64,000 bases of DNA from Atopsyche davidsoni (Eukaryota > Arthropoda > Insecta > Trichoptera > Hydrobiosidae). Under the pieces are notes generated by a model. That model had not been told where the DNA came from. It did not search any database and saw nothing but the letters and a program-made list of their open reading frames with translations. The position numbers and the translations under genes are program-made. The DNA is taken from contig JAILWY010000012.1 in NCBI GenBank assembly GCA_022113835.1, forward strand, positions 13,640,001-13,704,000, read 5' to 3'. Positions 13,990-32,900 of this stretch are shown piece after piece (within the stretch, counting starts at the first letter, position 1; each line of letters starts with the position of its first letter).

Positions 13990-14270
13990 TCGGCAGCGCG
14001 AGTGACGACATTCGGCGCCTCACCCCCGGCGGCGTCCCCGGGCGGGGGCTGGCCTGGATCGATCCCCCCCGGCCGGCCCGGCCCCCTCCCCGCCCCCCCG
14101 GCCCCCTCCCCGGCCCCCGGCCCCCTCCCTGACCCCCTCCCTGACCCCCCCAGCCCCCCGCCCCCGGGCCCCCCGGCCGCAGTCCCCCGCCGCCCGCCGC
14201 CGCCTCCGGTCGCGTCGCCCAGCGCACGTAGATGGCGAAGTCGCCGCGCACGCACGAGCAGCTCTCGTCC
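13990..14270. other. GC-rich, C/G-run island
   Basis: About 280 bases at well over 70% GC inside AT-rich DNA, with runs of C on plus (G on minus) between 14060 and 14185. The minus strand is open through it and starts with protein-like sequence (ESCSCVRGDFAIYVRW). It then becomes Gly-rich low complexity; plus is open as a Pro-rich frame. I cannot tell whether it is coding. A consensus donor (TTTCAG then GTATGT) lies just beyond on plus at 14401. Confidence 0.5.
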
Positions 14271-15185
14271 GCGGTCGTTGTATTTTCTAAATATTGAAAG
14301 TTCTCAAAATTGCAAGCGAGCAAGTTCATTGTTTGGAAATTTGCAGCGAAGTCCGTCATCTGTCGAGCCGCGGTTTTTCCACTTAGAAAACTGACTTTCA
14401 GGTATGTTTTCTCCCATCGCACAAAGTAAACATTGATACAACAATAACTTTGCGATGCGTCTCGCTGTCAGTCGGTCCGAATGCGCCGCTAACTAGAATA
14501 AAAGAACTCATTGACTTTCTCAATGTTTACTTTTTTTCCGATGCTGATTGATAACAAGTAACAATGTTTACGTTTTGATCGCCTACTTTGTTTGTTTCCG
14601 CGAGACAGTCGATCGGGTAAATTTGAACGGTCACCGTTAGTATTGACGATGCCCTTAATTTTCCCATTGTTAGCCGGTATGGCTGCTGCACAGATATAAC
14701 GATATACCATTGAAGCCGTACATCCTGGCCCTGCGGGTTTGATTGCATAATTTTTATTGTAGCCTACAAAATGCCAAGTGTTGAAACGTAGGTACATCCA
14801 CAGACGACTGCATCACGAGCCACTCGATACGTATGCACGTACCGATGCGTTTGTAACGAATACCTGCACCGAGTGCGGAGCAATCGCTTTCTGCAAACCC
14901 AATATCAAAATACAACAATAATTTACACTACTGAAATAAAACGGTATTTTAACAATTCTGAAATTATTTTATGCTTAGCTTATTTTTATTATAAACTTAT
15001 ACAAATAACTGGGCTAAAATACAACACATTCATTACATTTCGTTTATTATTAAACAGGTGGTTGCTATTCGCAAAATCGTGCGATCCAAAAGATTTTGGT
15101 ATAATATATTTTTAAATATACATCCGGAACCCTCTAAATGGCCATTTATCACGAGTCCTAGAGGAGGCTGTAGATACGGGAGTGT

Positions 15186-15204
15186 GGGGAGGGGAGGGGA
15201 GGGG
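15186..15204 (+). other. G-quadruplex motif
   Basis: Four runs of four G, each separated by a single A, the tightest type of G-quadruplex-forming sequence. It stands in a GC-rich patch (15140-15330) without any gene that I can support. Confidence 0.8.
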
Positions 15205-15919
15205 ATGGAGAGGCTCCCCGCCCCCTCGTCGGCCCCCTTGCGTCAAATACGCTGTCACACCCACTTTATACCCCGACCTAGTACTCGAGACTGGAGATCG
15301 CAGATGTCTGTGGATCCCGCCGGCTCTTTGTAGCGAATATTAATTTGATTTTTGACATTCCCCTGCAGTGACATTTCATTAAAAAGTTATCCGACTAAAA
15401 AAAAACGATTTAAGTTTTCCCGGGCGGGGAGCCTTCCAGCGCGAAATCAAATAAAATCGGGAGAGACATCCCGAGAGAAAATTACAATGATACGGTCGGT
15501 TCGGTTTCGGTACTTTTTCATTATTATTTTCAACTTACGGCTCCTGGGATAAGTGTAACTTAGTGAAGTATTCTTAAATTATGTTTATATATTATTGTAT
15601 CTTAATAAATATTATCTCATTTGGCTACAAGGAAAAATAGTAATAATGGATTCAAGCGGAATGAGTCACTTTGGGGAATATTTTTATTTTATATTTGTAT
15701 GCATCAATTCTGAAATTCCCAAAACATAATGATCAAGGAAAAATAGTAGAAATTATTTGTAATTAATTTATGCTAGAAATATTTATTATGTATACTTTTA
15801 ATTTTTACTTCAACCTTAATATCTATTGCAATGTGACACAATTCGCAGGATATGTGGTGAAATAATTATTACCGAATTCTTATTATAATAGTTTGAAAAA
15901 AAATAATTTTGCGATTGTT

Positions 15920-15973
15920 TCACGTTTTATTTTATTGGTGACCGGTTTCGCCAAACATTGACGTTGGAATTAT
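15920..15973 (+). repeat. Partial copy of the foldback repeat family (arm only)
   Basis: Contains GTGACCGGTTTCGCCAAAC followed by a GACGTTGGAATTATT match to the arms of the copies at 58.9 and 60.7 kb. It runs directly into the TA microsatellite. The other half of the element is missing. Confidence 0.65.
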
Positions 15974-15983
15974 TACTACTACT

Positions 15984-21050
<5,067 letters not shown>

Positions 21051-21063
21051 CACAGTTTGCACC

Positions 21064-21072
21064 GTATAAATA
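21064..21072 (+). promoter_or_regulatory. Possible TATA box of the candidate gene starting at 21,227
   Basis: GTATAAATA lies about 160 bases before the candidate start codon, which would leave a 5' leader of about 130 bases. The match is good, but such strings are common in AT-rich DNA, so it matters only together with the exon that follows. Confidence 0.3.
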
Positions 21073-21226
21073 ATTGAGATCGTTCCATTATTTACTATGA
21101 CTTATCAAATATGAAAACACACCGAGGCCGCTGCGTAAACACCTTTGAGTCGGACTTACATACATCTAAGTGCGTTCAACTTTGATGTAACTGAATGTTT
21201 GGCAACAGTCGAGGAAGGTCACCGAC

Positions 21227-21283
21227 ATGACTGAATCGAAGTCGGACAACGCGCAGTCCTCGCGACCTGCTCCAAAGTGTGAG
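21227..21283 (+). CDS. Candidate first coding exon of a large unidentified gene
   Basis: ATG in good context (ACCGACATGA) opens 19 codons reading MTESKSDNAQSSRPAPKCE. It ends at GAG followed by the donor GTAAAC, phase 0. Codons are GC-rich at third positions, unlike the surrounding AT-rich DNA. It can be joined in frame to the microexon at 35,867, the exon at 50,998 and the exon at 53,797; the first intron would be 14.6 kb. The product is Ser/Lys/Pro-rich and polar, like the disordered N-terminus of a nuclear regulator. I do not recognise the family. The exon is too short for homology by eye, so transcript evidence is needed. Confidence 0.45.
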
Positions 21284-24200
21284 GTAAACAAAATAGGATT
21301 CAGATGGTAACAATAACAAATCAATCAAGGAAACGAAATAGTTAACCATTGTTCAATTGTTAGAAATTCAAGAATAGTTTTGAAACAATTAAAGTCTAGC
21401 AAAAGTGCCGACAATAACGAAATTCAAGTAAGGCTCGACGCTGTACCGCAAGTGCTTTAGTGCGATTAATGGAGTCATGCTTATCATGCCAATGTTTATA
21501 GATTGGCACACTGACTCCTGAGCTGAGACAGTCCTGAAATTTTTACACTGGCCTTATGACAAGTATTTAAGATAAATAAGCTAAGCTTTTCATGCATCAG
21601 TTATCGGACTTGACAATCCATATAAAAACCACTACTTGCTGTATTTTTAAAATTCATATAGTTGCTTGATTAAAATAAAAGAGATTTCGCTGCGTGTTTA
21701 GATAGGTTTTTTGTAGTAATTACTTAGATAGTATGTAGATTGGTTTATTTGTGTAAAACTCAATTATAACAGGATTGCCTCGGTGTGCCGTGTCGTAAAT
21801 TCAAATCGCGCCGCGATGTCATTAATAAATATAACCAATCCCATCGCGACAATAATTTCTCCGCTGGCAATACTCGCCTCCGCACTCGCAGAGGCACGTC
21901 GACACATTTACATTTGTTCAGTTCAACTCTGGTAATAATTTGCAAACTAGCATATATTTTAATACATTTTAGCGTAATACAATCACAAATATGTACTTGT
22001 ATTTTATGGAAAATAAAATCTAAAAAAAAAAATTTGGTTTAAAAAATAAAAGGCTTTAATTTTCGTGCTCTCGTTTCTGTTGATATTACTGTAGATTTGA
22101 CCAAAAAAATCAACAAAATGGGGTCTATGTTGTAGATTTTAGTAATTGAACTGTTCGTACAAAATGATTATAATGTCGTTGAAGCTCCACACCTTTCATG
22201 CTTTGAACTAATAAATAGCACGACGGAATTTTGTCAGAAAACCGAGGTGAATATTAGACTGAAGTCATTCTGTTTTTCAGCAAGTGCATAGAAATATCAA
22301 AAATTGTCTCCACCCGCTTGCTTTATATTACCAGTAATTAAATCTGATGCTTGGGTTTAAATGCTAAGTTGCTCTTTTGTAAAATTTGCACTATGGTCAT
22401 TTACACGTTAAATTTAGTATGGCCATAAAATATCGGTGGATATTTAACATTTACAGCTTATAGTAGCTTGGCTGTAGCTAATTTTATAGAGGCCCGTCAT
22501 ACTTAGTATCTGGTTCAATAAGCCTATACATCACGGCGTGCATTGTGTCCTCTCCTCCATAATAGACACCATCCTGTGCGACATGTCCGAGCAGTCGGTC
22601 TGCCATTTATCCTAGTGAATCACAAACCTGTTTCATGCCCAGTTTGGTCGAGCATATTTTTTCTAAGAGTGACTGGGAGAAAGTCGCCGCTCGGACTCGG
22701 CGCTCGCTCAGCTGTTTCTTGCATACCGGAAATGGCTTACTTAGCGCACTTGCCAGCCGTGGCGATGCTCGAACGGAGCACATTTATTCCCTGCTTTATA
22801 TTTCTCGCTTTGTCCTTTAGAAGCGAGGAAAATTTTAATTACCTGTATTATATCGTACGTAATAATTATTTTCAGAAATATCCTTGGAATAAACTCAGTC
22901 AACATATCACCGCACGTTTTGATATTCAGGAAAATTAAATGGCACATACACAAACATACCGTGGCAAACACAATCGAAATTGATTTTATTTCAGAGAAAT
23001 GATGGAATTTCTCTTTAGTATATTTATCGAACTTCACATATTAAACATTTGTATGCAATGTTGCCAAAAATCTGTACAAAAAAAAAACTCCGTTCCATAA
23101 TATTAAATATATACGCTGAATTTTTTGTTCATACGCAACAACTAGATTTTGTGTATAAAATAAACTGATGAATGTTTACAGTTACTTTATAATATACAAG
23201 ATCTCTAATGTTGTTGTCTTGTTCTTCTAATTTTCGTTCTTATAATTTATTTTTTTGTCCACTTATTTTTTTCAGCGATTTTTTTGCGTTGATAGCTTTG
23301 ATATTTTTCTTATTTTTGCTGCTCATCTGTCATCTTTCGTTTCCACTTAGTCCTTGTCTAGACCTTTGAAAATAATTAAGTCAATTTTGTTGCCACGGAA
23401 ATTAATGAGTCACTATATTTTGTCATTTTAAGCAAATAATGTATAAAATCTAAACAATAACTGTGTGACTATATTTAACAGCTCCTCAAAATAATTTATA
23501 AAAAAAACTTCATACTCATGTTGTGAGTTGCAACAATATTATATTTCACAACAAATATGTAAATACCGGTGTTAATTTACGATTGTAATATGATTCAATT
23601 TGATAAAATCATAATTTTTGAGTAGTGCCCGTATTTAGAAACAAAACCTTTTTTGACAGTCACTCCAACTCTATAAACGAATATATTTATAATTGTTAGC
23701 TTTTTGGATACGTTGCCTTTGTTAAGCATAAAATTTCCGGTAAACAATTGAATTTATTTTTTAATCTCATCTCATAACCTTTATTAACGTAAACATAGGT
23801 TATCAAAAAATAACACTAAATAATAATATAAAATTCACAGTTTTTTTTTTCTTCGTAAATTATAATTTTAATTTTTAAATAATATTGTTTTTAGTTTGTT
23901 TGCGTTGTATTTTTGTCGGTTAATTTATTTCGATTTAAAACTTTCTTTTGATGTACAATCTAGGGACACGAATGTGTATTGTACGGCGTTTCCAAAGGCG
24001 GAACTAAGAAAATCCAAAGAAAAGTTACACAAGAATTAAGTTAGTTCAGAATTCATATCCTGAAGTTGTGCATGTTTCATAATTCATATATTCATTTTTA
24101 AAATGTACAATATTATTTGTTGCGTTGATAAATCAAATCTTTTACGGTGTATAATTACTATTTAGAAACAAAATGAATAGCATTTCAATTTATACGTGTA

Positions 24201-27200
24201 TAGTTTATTTTTATCTTTGATTTCAATTTAATTTTAAATAAATAATAGATATTTTTTACCGATACCAAGGCTATTTCAAAGCAGCATGCGATAGATGTAC
24301 TAAATGTATGTATCGGTAATATGATTGATTTCCTGTTATTGAAAGAACAACTTTATTGTAAGGTTATTATTTTGAACCGAATATTACAAAAAATTACAAC
24401 AACCACGCAAAATATATCTTCCATGTATGCAGATATTTAAAAAAAAAAATATATCATACTATGGGTGAGATCACACAGTATAGAAACAAAACATTTTCAA
24501 GTGTTACAATTTCATTTTCATTTTGTTAATATTCATTTAAAGTATGTCCTTATGCGACTACTCCGGAATCCTGACACATCCCAAGCCAGCAACGGAGCAT
24601 GGCATATTTCTCTTACTTTTTCATACTTTAGCATTTATGTAGCGAATATATGCATATTCTACGATACAATATATATAAATTGACGAGTTTTTTTTTTTTA
24701 AATAAAATGTTTTCTAGTTTTTACTATTCGCAAAAAATTCATGCTTTGGTTCAAAATTCATTGCACCTCATTCACTGACCTCGTCCATACTCTACAACAA
24801 GCCACACAACATTTCGGCATGTGTCAGATTCTCTGAAAGGTTTTGAACGTGACGAATACAGGTGAAAACGATTGGACGTGTAGTTTTTTACTAGGAAAAA
24901 ATAAAGATACCAACCAACGCAGTCCGTTGGTGATGAAGTCAAAGATCCATTCGAATGACGTCATTGCACCGGAAATATTTCTTTATTTTCTCCAATATCT
25001 ATCTACTTCAAACATTAAAAAATATTATCCAAAACTGTACATTTACTATAATATTTTTTGATTCATTTCATTCGTTTTATGTATGGGATATGATATATGA
25101 CGTGTTTCAACCGTTGCTTCTGAGTAAAAGTGTTTGATTTTTTTTTGGTCTAAGTAAGGATCCACTCGGGCCACGCTTTCATGCGTTATGGGCGTGTAAT
25201 ATTGTTACAATAATAGTTATGTTCTTTAACCGCGGTGTGTGCGCGACGACCATTAGGGAATATAAACCGAGATTGATATAATAAAAACGCGATTTTTCCT
25301 GCGCGAGGGAGACATAAAATAAAAATAGATAGCACTCTTCAAACAACAAAGAAGGGAGGACTTACAAAACCGTCGGCTGCCTACATTGCCTTTGGAATCA
25401 AATCCTCCCCGATGCCCTCGTGTGCAAAAAAACATTAAGCCCAAAAATATTTTCAGAATAATACATCATTCATGAATAATAATACAAGACATATCATATT
25501 TAGATATTACTGAAAACGAATTATAATAAAACACACACCACTCGGTTTATAAACACAATGAACATAAGAGTATTAGAAATATTATTTCAATTTGATAAAG
25601 TCTTAAAAGTATTTCACATTATCTAATGTTAAAATATACCGTCAAACAATTCATTTCTTTTTTTGCAAAATTGTTAATATAAAAATAATGCAAATACTAT
25701 TTAATCAAAAGCTTTTTTGTTTCCTCGTACGCCGGGTGATATTAAAACTAAAAATAGTTTACCAATTAACAAGCTTTCTAAATTTGTAAGGTCTATTTTT
25801 AACTTGTATCGGATTTATCTCAGACCGATCAAACCTTCATCCCTGGCGTTTATTAAAAGGCCTCTCGGATGTGAACCCTTGCCCCTAGAAGTATTATAAA
25901 ACAGGCCATACTAGATATTTAAAATATAATTATTAAGTACATGAATTTACGTGTTAATATAACGCTATATTAACTCAATGCTTATCGTTGAAAGTTTGCG
26001 TGAGAACATAGAAGGTTGCCTTATTTATTATAAATTTTAACCAAGTATCACGATTGAAATAAACCTACTCGAGTCTAAAACGAAAAAAAGAGTTTTGATT
26101 AAATCAATTTTCAAAATAATAAACAGTGAGACTAGAAGCCTTTTAAATCATTTGGTTTTGTTTAACATAATATACTTGTGTATTTATAATGTAAATGAAT
26201 ACCTCTACAATTTATTTTTCCCTATTTTTTTAAATTTTCTGCGATGTAAATTTTGAAAGCGTATCTGAATTCTCAATAATTTGAGGCTATTTGTAGTCCA
26301 ACTATAGCTTTTCCCAGGACTCGGTGCAATACCCATGAGAAATAATTTTCCATACAAATTGCTGGATGACCCAGATACCCCGGTAGAACAATTAAATGGT
26401 CTGCCACCACCGGGCTTCACACAGCATATTAATTTGTACTCAAAGCAACATTGCTAAAAACATTTTTAAAATAAATGTAAATTACTAATTTCTAGAATCA
26501 CTTATTACTACAACTTGTAAATGATTAGGATGTTAGACCATGAATATATTATAAAACGGGAATTGATGTTTACGAGTATATCAATCAAACTACTGGTGAA
26601 TGTTTGAGTCAAGATTTTAACCACTTAGTATCTTGAGATGCGGTCTGCTCTTCGTATGCGAAATGAGGCCCACGTTTCGTGATGAATATGAATCAAAAGC
26701 CTCCGGTTTATTAATTTTATTAATTCGTTATTTTCCACAGGGTCAGATTTAGAAATCTTGAATTTAATTTATTTTAAATATACTGATTATTTTACTCATC
26801 ATGTTCATCACGTGATGAGCAATCACCCACGGGAGTTATTACTGTTTGCGATGGTTTAATAAGTTTAATATCAAGCCTTTTTATCGATTGTATTATACAC
26901 GGTCGTAGACTCGGTGGACGGCATTGAGTCTGCGGCGAATGAGGCGTTCCGTCTGTCTTTTGAGTCCATAATGAAGTTATGTATTTTGACCTTCACGCAA
27001 TATGGGTACTTCTGCTAATGCACGGGGTCACGGCATCAGTGCGCTGATTCCGATCTCAGCTTCCGCATCGAGCCGAACCGACTCTAAACCATAGCCAATT
27101 ATTAAATTTGGAAATAATACATTTCACTACAGAGGTATCAGCTAAAATATTCAAAGCAATACGAATAAGCAAAGCTGCAGGTACGAATATATTTCATTAA

Positions 27201-29940
27201 TCATAATTCTGCCGAAACAACCATTAATAATATTGACAGTGAAAATCCAATGAATAATTTGCTTTTCACAGACCTTTAGTTACGCGCTTATTTCAGAGAG
27301 ACACTTTAATCTAAAATATAACAAACTTCACGTCAGCGACTGGGTCGTTACTATCTCCGTTTCTCACAGATTTTAATTTTGAATGTTTTTCCAGCCCACA
27401 ATAATTGTTAAATTGAAAATTAATTATGTTTTTTTTGGGATTTAAAACTTTCTGATGGATAGGGAATATTATAAGCTTTACATTATAAAGGCAAATATAA
27501 TACATTGAATAATTAACATAAAATAAAAGCGAATAGTAATATGATTGAATGGTATTTGCGGTCTGGTCATCCTTTGCCAGCTTAGAAATTAACCATAAGG
27601 TAACAAACACTTTTATGTTTTTTGCGCCGCAAGTAATCAATGTGTGTTTGCAATAATTACGAACAAAGCTGTTTGTAAAGGTTAATTATTACTTAGAATG
27701 TCGTATTATCATCTTTTCGGTTAAAAATGCGGTTAACCACAACAACATATATTTTTATTAATTTTCTGGGACACAATATAAAAATAGTAACAGCGATAAA
27801 TTAATATGCATATTTCGATGGTCATCATTGAACCATTATTAAATAGCGTGTATATAATAAAAAAAACTAAAAAAAACTATTTATTTTATTTTTGGGTTTA
27901 AATTGTTTTTTATGCGGAAGGCGTGGCGGGGGGCTAACGGAATCTGTGGCGGGGTGTATCTTGGCAATTTTTTTTTCTGTTCATCCCCTTTCAAGGAGAT
28001 GAAAATTTCAGTCGTGCTGCGAGCACTGCACTATTGAAACGATAACAAAATTACTGTCAATGAATTTTTAATAGCCACGCTCTCAGCCTGGGAACATTAC
28101 ACTTTATGAGTTGTATTGGGATGTGCTTCGCTTCAATAGTAGGCTGATAGAGGAGACGTACACCACTCAGCTACGGAGTCTAACAAATATAATACTGAAG
28201 AGTCAAAGTGTCATCACATTAAAATGAGATTTCTTTGCGTGTTTGTTAATTTTGGTGGATTGGTTTTTAAGAAACACCTTTTTTTTTTGCTTTTCTTTAC
28301 ACTAATAAAATTTAATCATGCTAGACTATGCACCTTTTTAAGGATTGGCCGTCTTAAGCCGTAGCTCCGGACAGATGCTGATTGTACTGAAAATTGGCAG
28401 GTGATTTTCTTTTACTGGCAGGTGTTTTATAATTATATAAATTCGTTTCTATATTTAATAAAAAATATTTATTGAGATAAAAATACTAGTGTTTATATAT
28501 ATATATAAACTGCAACTTACTATAAAACACGAAAACTTAATGAATAAAAATATATTTTCGCTGTTTCTAAAGGCTTCAACATTTGAATGAATAATTTTTG
28601 GAAACAGTAAAACGTCTAGTCGGCTAAAGATTCAGAAGAATATCAATAGGTTTTACTTAAGAAAATATTTATAGAACGAAAATCTAAGAAATAACATAGA
28701 CAATACTCGTGTTTTTTTTTAGATTTTACTGTATAAGTACATATTCCATATTCCACAGATCGTCTTTACCCTTGGTGGGTGACCTTAAACAGACGCCCGT
28801 TCTCTCGTTGCCTACGTATCTCCATAAAATATAGAGTAAACGTGTACTTGCGCGTGATATATTTATTTAATTATATTTTATATTAACATATCTTCGAGTA
28901 AATTATTATATATTTACTCAAATTGTCATTTAGCAAACACTACATAATGAGAGTCCATATATGAGGCGGGTCTGCTACACGAACCCGAAAACCTGGCTTG
29001 CCTTATTAAAAAAAATCGACATTTAAAGCATAATTTATAAGACATAACTATTTATTAAAAATGTTATAAAATTACACATATATTTAAAAAAAAAATTCTC
29101 AAAAAAAGTTGATTGTTATTGTACAAAATATAGGCTTACATGTCATTATTTTACGCCAAGGCTTAATTTAGGCCTTTTTTCCGCTCATGTTTGCGAATAG
29201 TTAGTTCGGGGTTTTGTGTTTATGTTGTTCTGTGCTAAATTGTTCAGGATATAAACGTCCATGAAATGATACCAAGCTAGATTATTTGACGCAGATGGTT
29301 TTACATTACACGCTGTATAACTAACCACCTTGAAAATAGCCACATGAGGTTTCCATGGCTAATTTTACACTATATAATTTATTTTAATTGTATCATCATA
29401 TCAAATACTTTACAACATTTGAGTCAAATACCTATTAATTATTTATCCAGTATTATAGCAAAAATCATAAAAAAAAACCTCAAACAATACAGATAACCTT
29501 AAAGTATCATCAATACCGCATTGCTCATTAGTACTTAAAAATTGCCATTCGTGGAAAATTATTTCTCGAGACTTTGAAATCAAGCTATTGTTTTATAAAT
29601 AGTATGCTTGTTAAAAATTGCTTCTAGGGATGTTTTTTGTGATCTTATTTTTTACTCCAGTAGGTGCTACAAAACCATTATTTCAAATATTAAAATAAAA
29701 ACTTCTCCATAACCCTAAGTCACAATAAAGTCATTTTCTTTTTTTAACATTCAACTAACGTTAATACAAGTATGTGTCGGCGCCATGTTATGCTGTAACT
29801 ATAAATAGAGAAAACTTTTATTGGGAGTAGTATCACATAGAATATACATAGACAAAAAAAATCTTTGGCAGCTTTTAGTTTTGGACATACCGCCAGAAAT
29901 AGTGCCAATAAAAAATCACAGATATATTTGTGTCATAACA
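21284..29940. other. AT-rich sequence, possibly intron of the candidate gene
   Basis: No gene, RNA gene or mobile element supported. Patches of more balanced composition at 21770-21940, 22520-22830, 24540-24600 and 26290-26460 stand out from the background; the last is treated under findings. Confidence 0.4.
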
Positions 29941-29949
29941 AAGATATAA

Positions 29950-29998
29950 TCCTATATATCCTATATATCCTATATATCCTTATATCCGATATATCCTT
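29950..29998. repeat. Short tandem repeat, 9-bp unit CCTATATAT
   Basis: Three clean units of CCTATATAT followed by two degenerate ones (CCTTATAT, CCGATATAT). Confidence 0.85.
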
Positions 29999-29999
29999 A

Positions 30000-32900
30000 G
30001 CGAGTCGTTTACCTTGCATATATTTTCAATGTCAAATATTTATCTGTAATCACATGTAATGATTAACTGCACAACTTTTATTTGTTAAAACATAAATATT
30101 GTTTAAGTCCATCTCTCTTATAAATATTTTTTTACTGTTTTTTGTATGGTTTTTTTAACTTTTATAATAGGTTACATGAAATTCAGTATATAATAGAGAA
30201 TCTTGTTAATGTCAATCAAAGCGTTATTGTCGTTAAATAACCGTCTTAACGAATAATTTATGCGTAAAACAATTATGACTGTTGGTAATAAAATATGTTG
30301 AATATTTGCGTAAATGCTTATAATATCTGCAACATTCTTGATTGTGGAAAAATTAAATATGAAAAATACATAAATATTTTATCGATCGGAAAATAGTACA
30401 ACAAATATTTACTCACTGATATATGAAGTAAATAACATATATACAGTCTGTTTATATTAAGAGTGAAAAGCCCATGGTTGATTTATAATTTAAATATATT
30501 TATTATTTTCGAAAATGTGAGAAAATATTTTTTTCTTTCACATTTATTTTTCAAAATACTTTTTGAAAAATTATAATAATTGTATTTTTTAAGTGAATTA
30601 AATCTTAAGCATTGTTTTTATTTGACCGTTTCCTTGTTTCCAACACATTCAGAATGAATATAAAACAAAAAAAAAATAGTTCATCTATCTTTTATACTCT
30701 TGAAATACAATACAATGTATTTTTCTTCACTAAATTATTATAAAGAGCTTGCTTTATATTCTGAGCACCAAATCATAACTCCTAGAATACCACATTATCT
30801 AGATAAGTGTGACTCTTTTATATTCAATGCGTCAATAATTTTGAAATCGAATACTCTTTATGCTAGAATAAATAAACGAAAAAAGTCACAAATCACAAAG
30901 ATATTATTTTGCTTTTTAAACGGACAAACTGACGCATGAAAAATGTTATGCTCATGTAAAGGGTTTTGAAATATATGAAATTCGTGGAAAAAAGTATAAA
31001 ACTTTTTATAAAACAATAAATTTGCTTCGCAGACAAAGCGACGTTGGAAGCGAATCATACATACGTTATATAGCTAATGTGATTATATTACTGATCCAGA
31101 ATATCTCATTGTTGCCTGGAGAGGACGGCCCTCCCGGGGTGCGTGATGTTTCAGATCATCTGATAATTGACCGAAACAATACACGGGACTCATTCCACAC
31201 AAGGCGAGATGTTCTCGCTTATTGGATGCGGTCCATCGCCACCGACACAGCATTTCATCGCTGCGAAGGGTCCAATTCAAGACCAATACCTCCACCGAGC
31301 GACAAGTATGAATAGCCAAATAAGGCTAGAAGATCACTCTCATTTTAGCAAAACTGCACACAAACAACAATGAAAGTAATCTCTTGGACAATTGGCTATT
31401 CACATCAGTACGTTGTGGTCCTTTGTGTCGTGGTCTTTTGTTCAAACCAAATAAATTCAGATTTGAATTTATAAGTGTGATTGTTTTTAGAGTGAAATTG
31501 ATATTATTATTGTGAACGATCTAGGTCTAGACAGTGCATCTATATAAATAGAGATGATAACAATGGCTTTGTAATTTTCATAGTTTGAATTTATAAAATG
31601 AAATTAATGGACGTGTTATTTTCAAATTTTCCAATAATCGATACCGCTTGAATAACAGATAGACGTCTCATTGCTAAAAGACCAAATGTATACAGCCGTT
31701 CTGCACATTTTTTTACTTTTTCATGTATATTCTACACAATGAAAAACCATCATGACTTTTTGCTAGTCCGCTTTATGTTAAAAATAAGGATAATAGTATT
31801 GAAAATTTGAATATATATATAATATATTTTTCATCTTATAAATCTGCTTATTGCGTCTATGTTCATGTTTATTAAATTTAAAACAAATAATTATATTGTT
31901 TTTACATTTCTGTAAACGTCAGCGCTTTTATAGCACATGGCCGAACACGTGGTTTCCTCGCAGTGCGTGCTTCACACACCAAGTCTTTGTAAACTAATAC
32001 TCATTATCTTTAATTGAATCGAAATTTCCATACTGCACACGTGACACACAGCACAAACATCGTTATTATTTTTAAATTTATTCAAATTTAAAATACTCCG
32101 AGTGTGCCAACTCCACAATGAGCTTTTCGCTTTTCATTTCCACTTTGTTTATTTATTCAATCTCCGAGCCGGCCCCATTGTGTTAACTAAGCCGATCGGA
32201 CTCAAAAGAATTACATTACATCAAAGGAATGCCCTCGAAAGCTCGCGGCTAATAAAAAAATATCACTTTTCCGGGGGCGAAACAATACCAGCTTGGGGGA
32301 GAGTCCCCGTCGGGCGGACTTCCTGGCCTCGTGAAGGGGAGGTCCGCGCCTCATTCCGCCTGATGCCAGAGAGTCACTTATCAAGCTTAAAGCTCACAAG
32401 CGAGGCTAGTGAGCTTTAAGCCAGGCTAAGAACTTTCATCTCAAAACAGTGCCCTTCTGAGCAATAATGCATACAGTGTGGCAGTGAGATTTGACTTAGT
32501 AGATTTCAAATCTTAGCAGATTCAATAAAAAGCTTGAGTGCTTGTATTGATTTCAACTCATTGATTCACTATTTTTAAAAACATATATTACTCCTCTGTC
32601 TATGTGAAAATTGTAACATAAACGTTCTATTCAAGTGTCTTGAATTACGTGTTTAGGGTTGATTATTGATTTTGCAGGTATTTTACATAGGTAAACGCTA
32701 GAGACGTTTTATGACTGCTCTGTGTCAACCAAGTTGCTCTCCAAACGTTCCCAAGTTTAATTACTAATGGTAATTTCAAAATATTCCTCCGTACCTTTAC
32801 CTCGTTGAACTTTCGTAAACTTCTTAGCCAGATCGTTTGGCTTCATCCAGATTATAATGTTAAACATGACATATAAAATTACCGCAATATAACGTTACGG

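Noticed and set aside
21430..21545. Hairpin GGAGTCA...TGCCAAT / ATTGGCA...TGACTCC
   Set aside because: Only 7+7 paired bases with a large unequal internal loop, too weak for a microRNA precursor.
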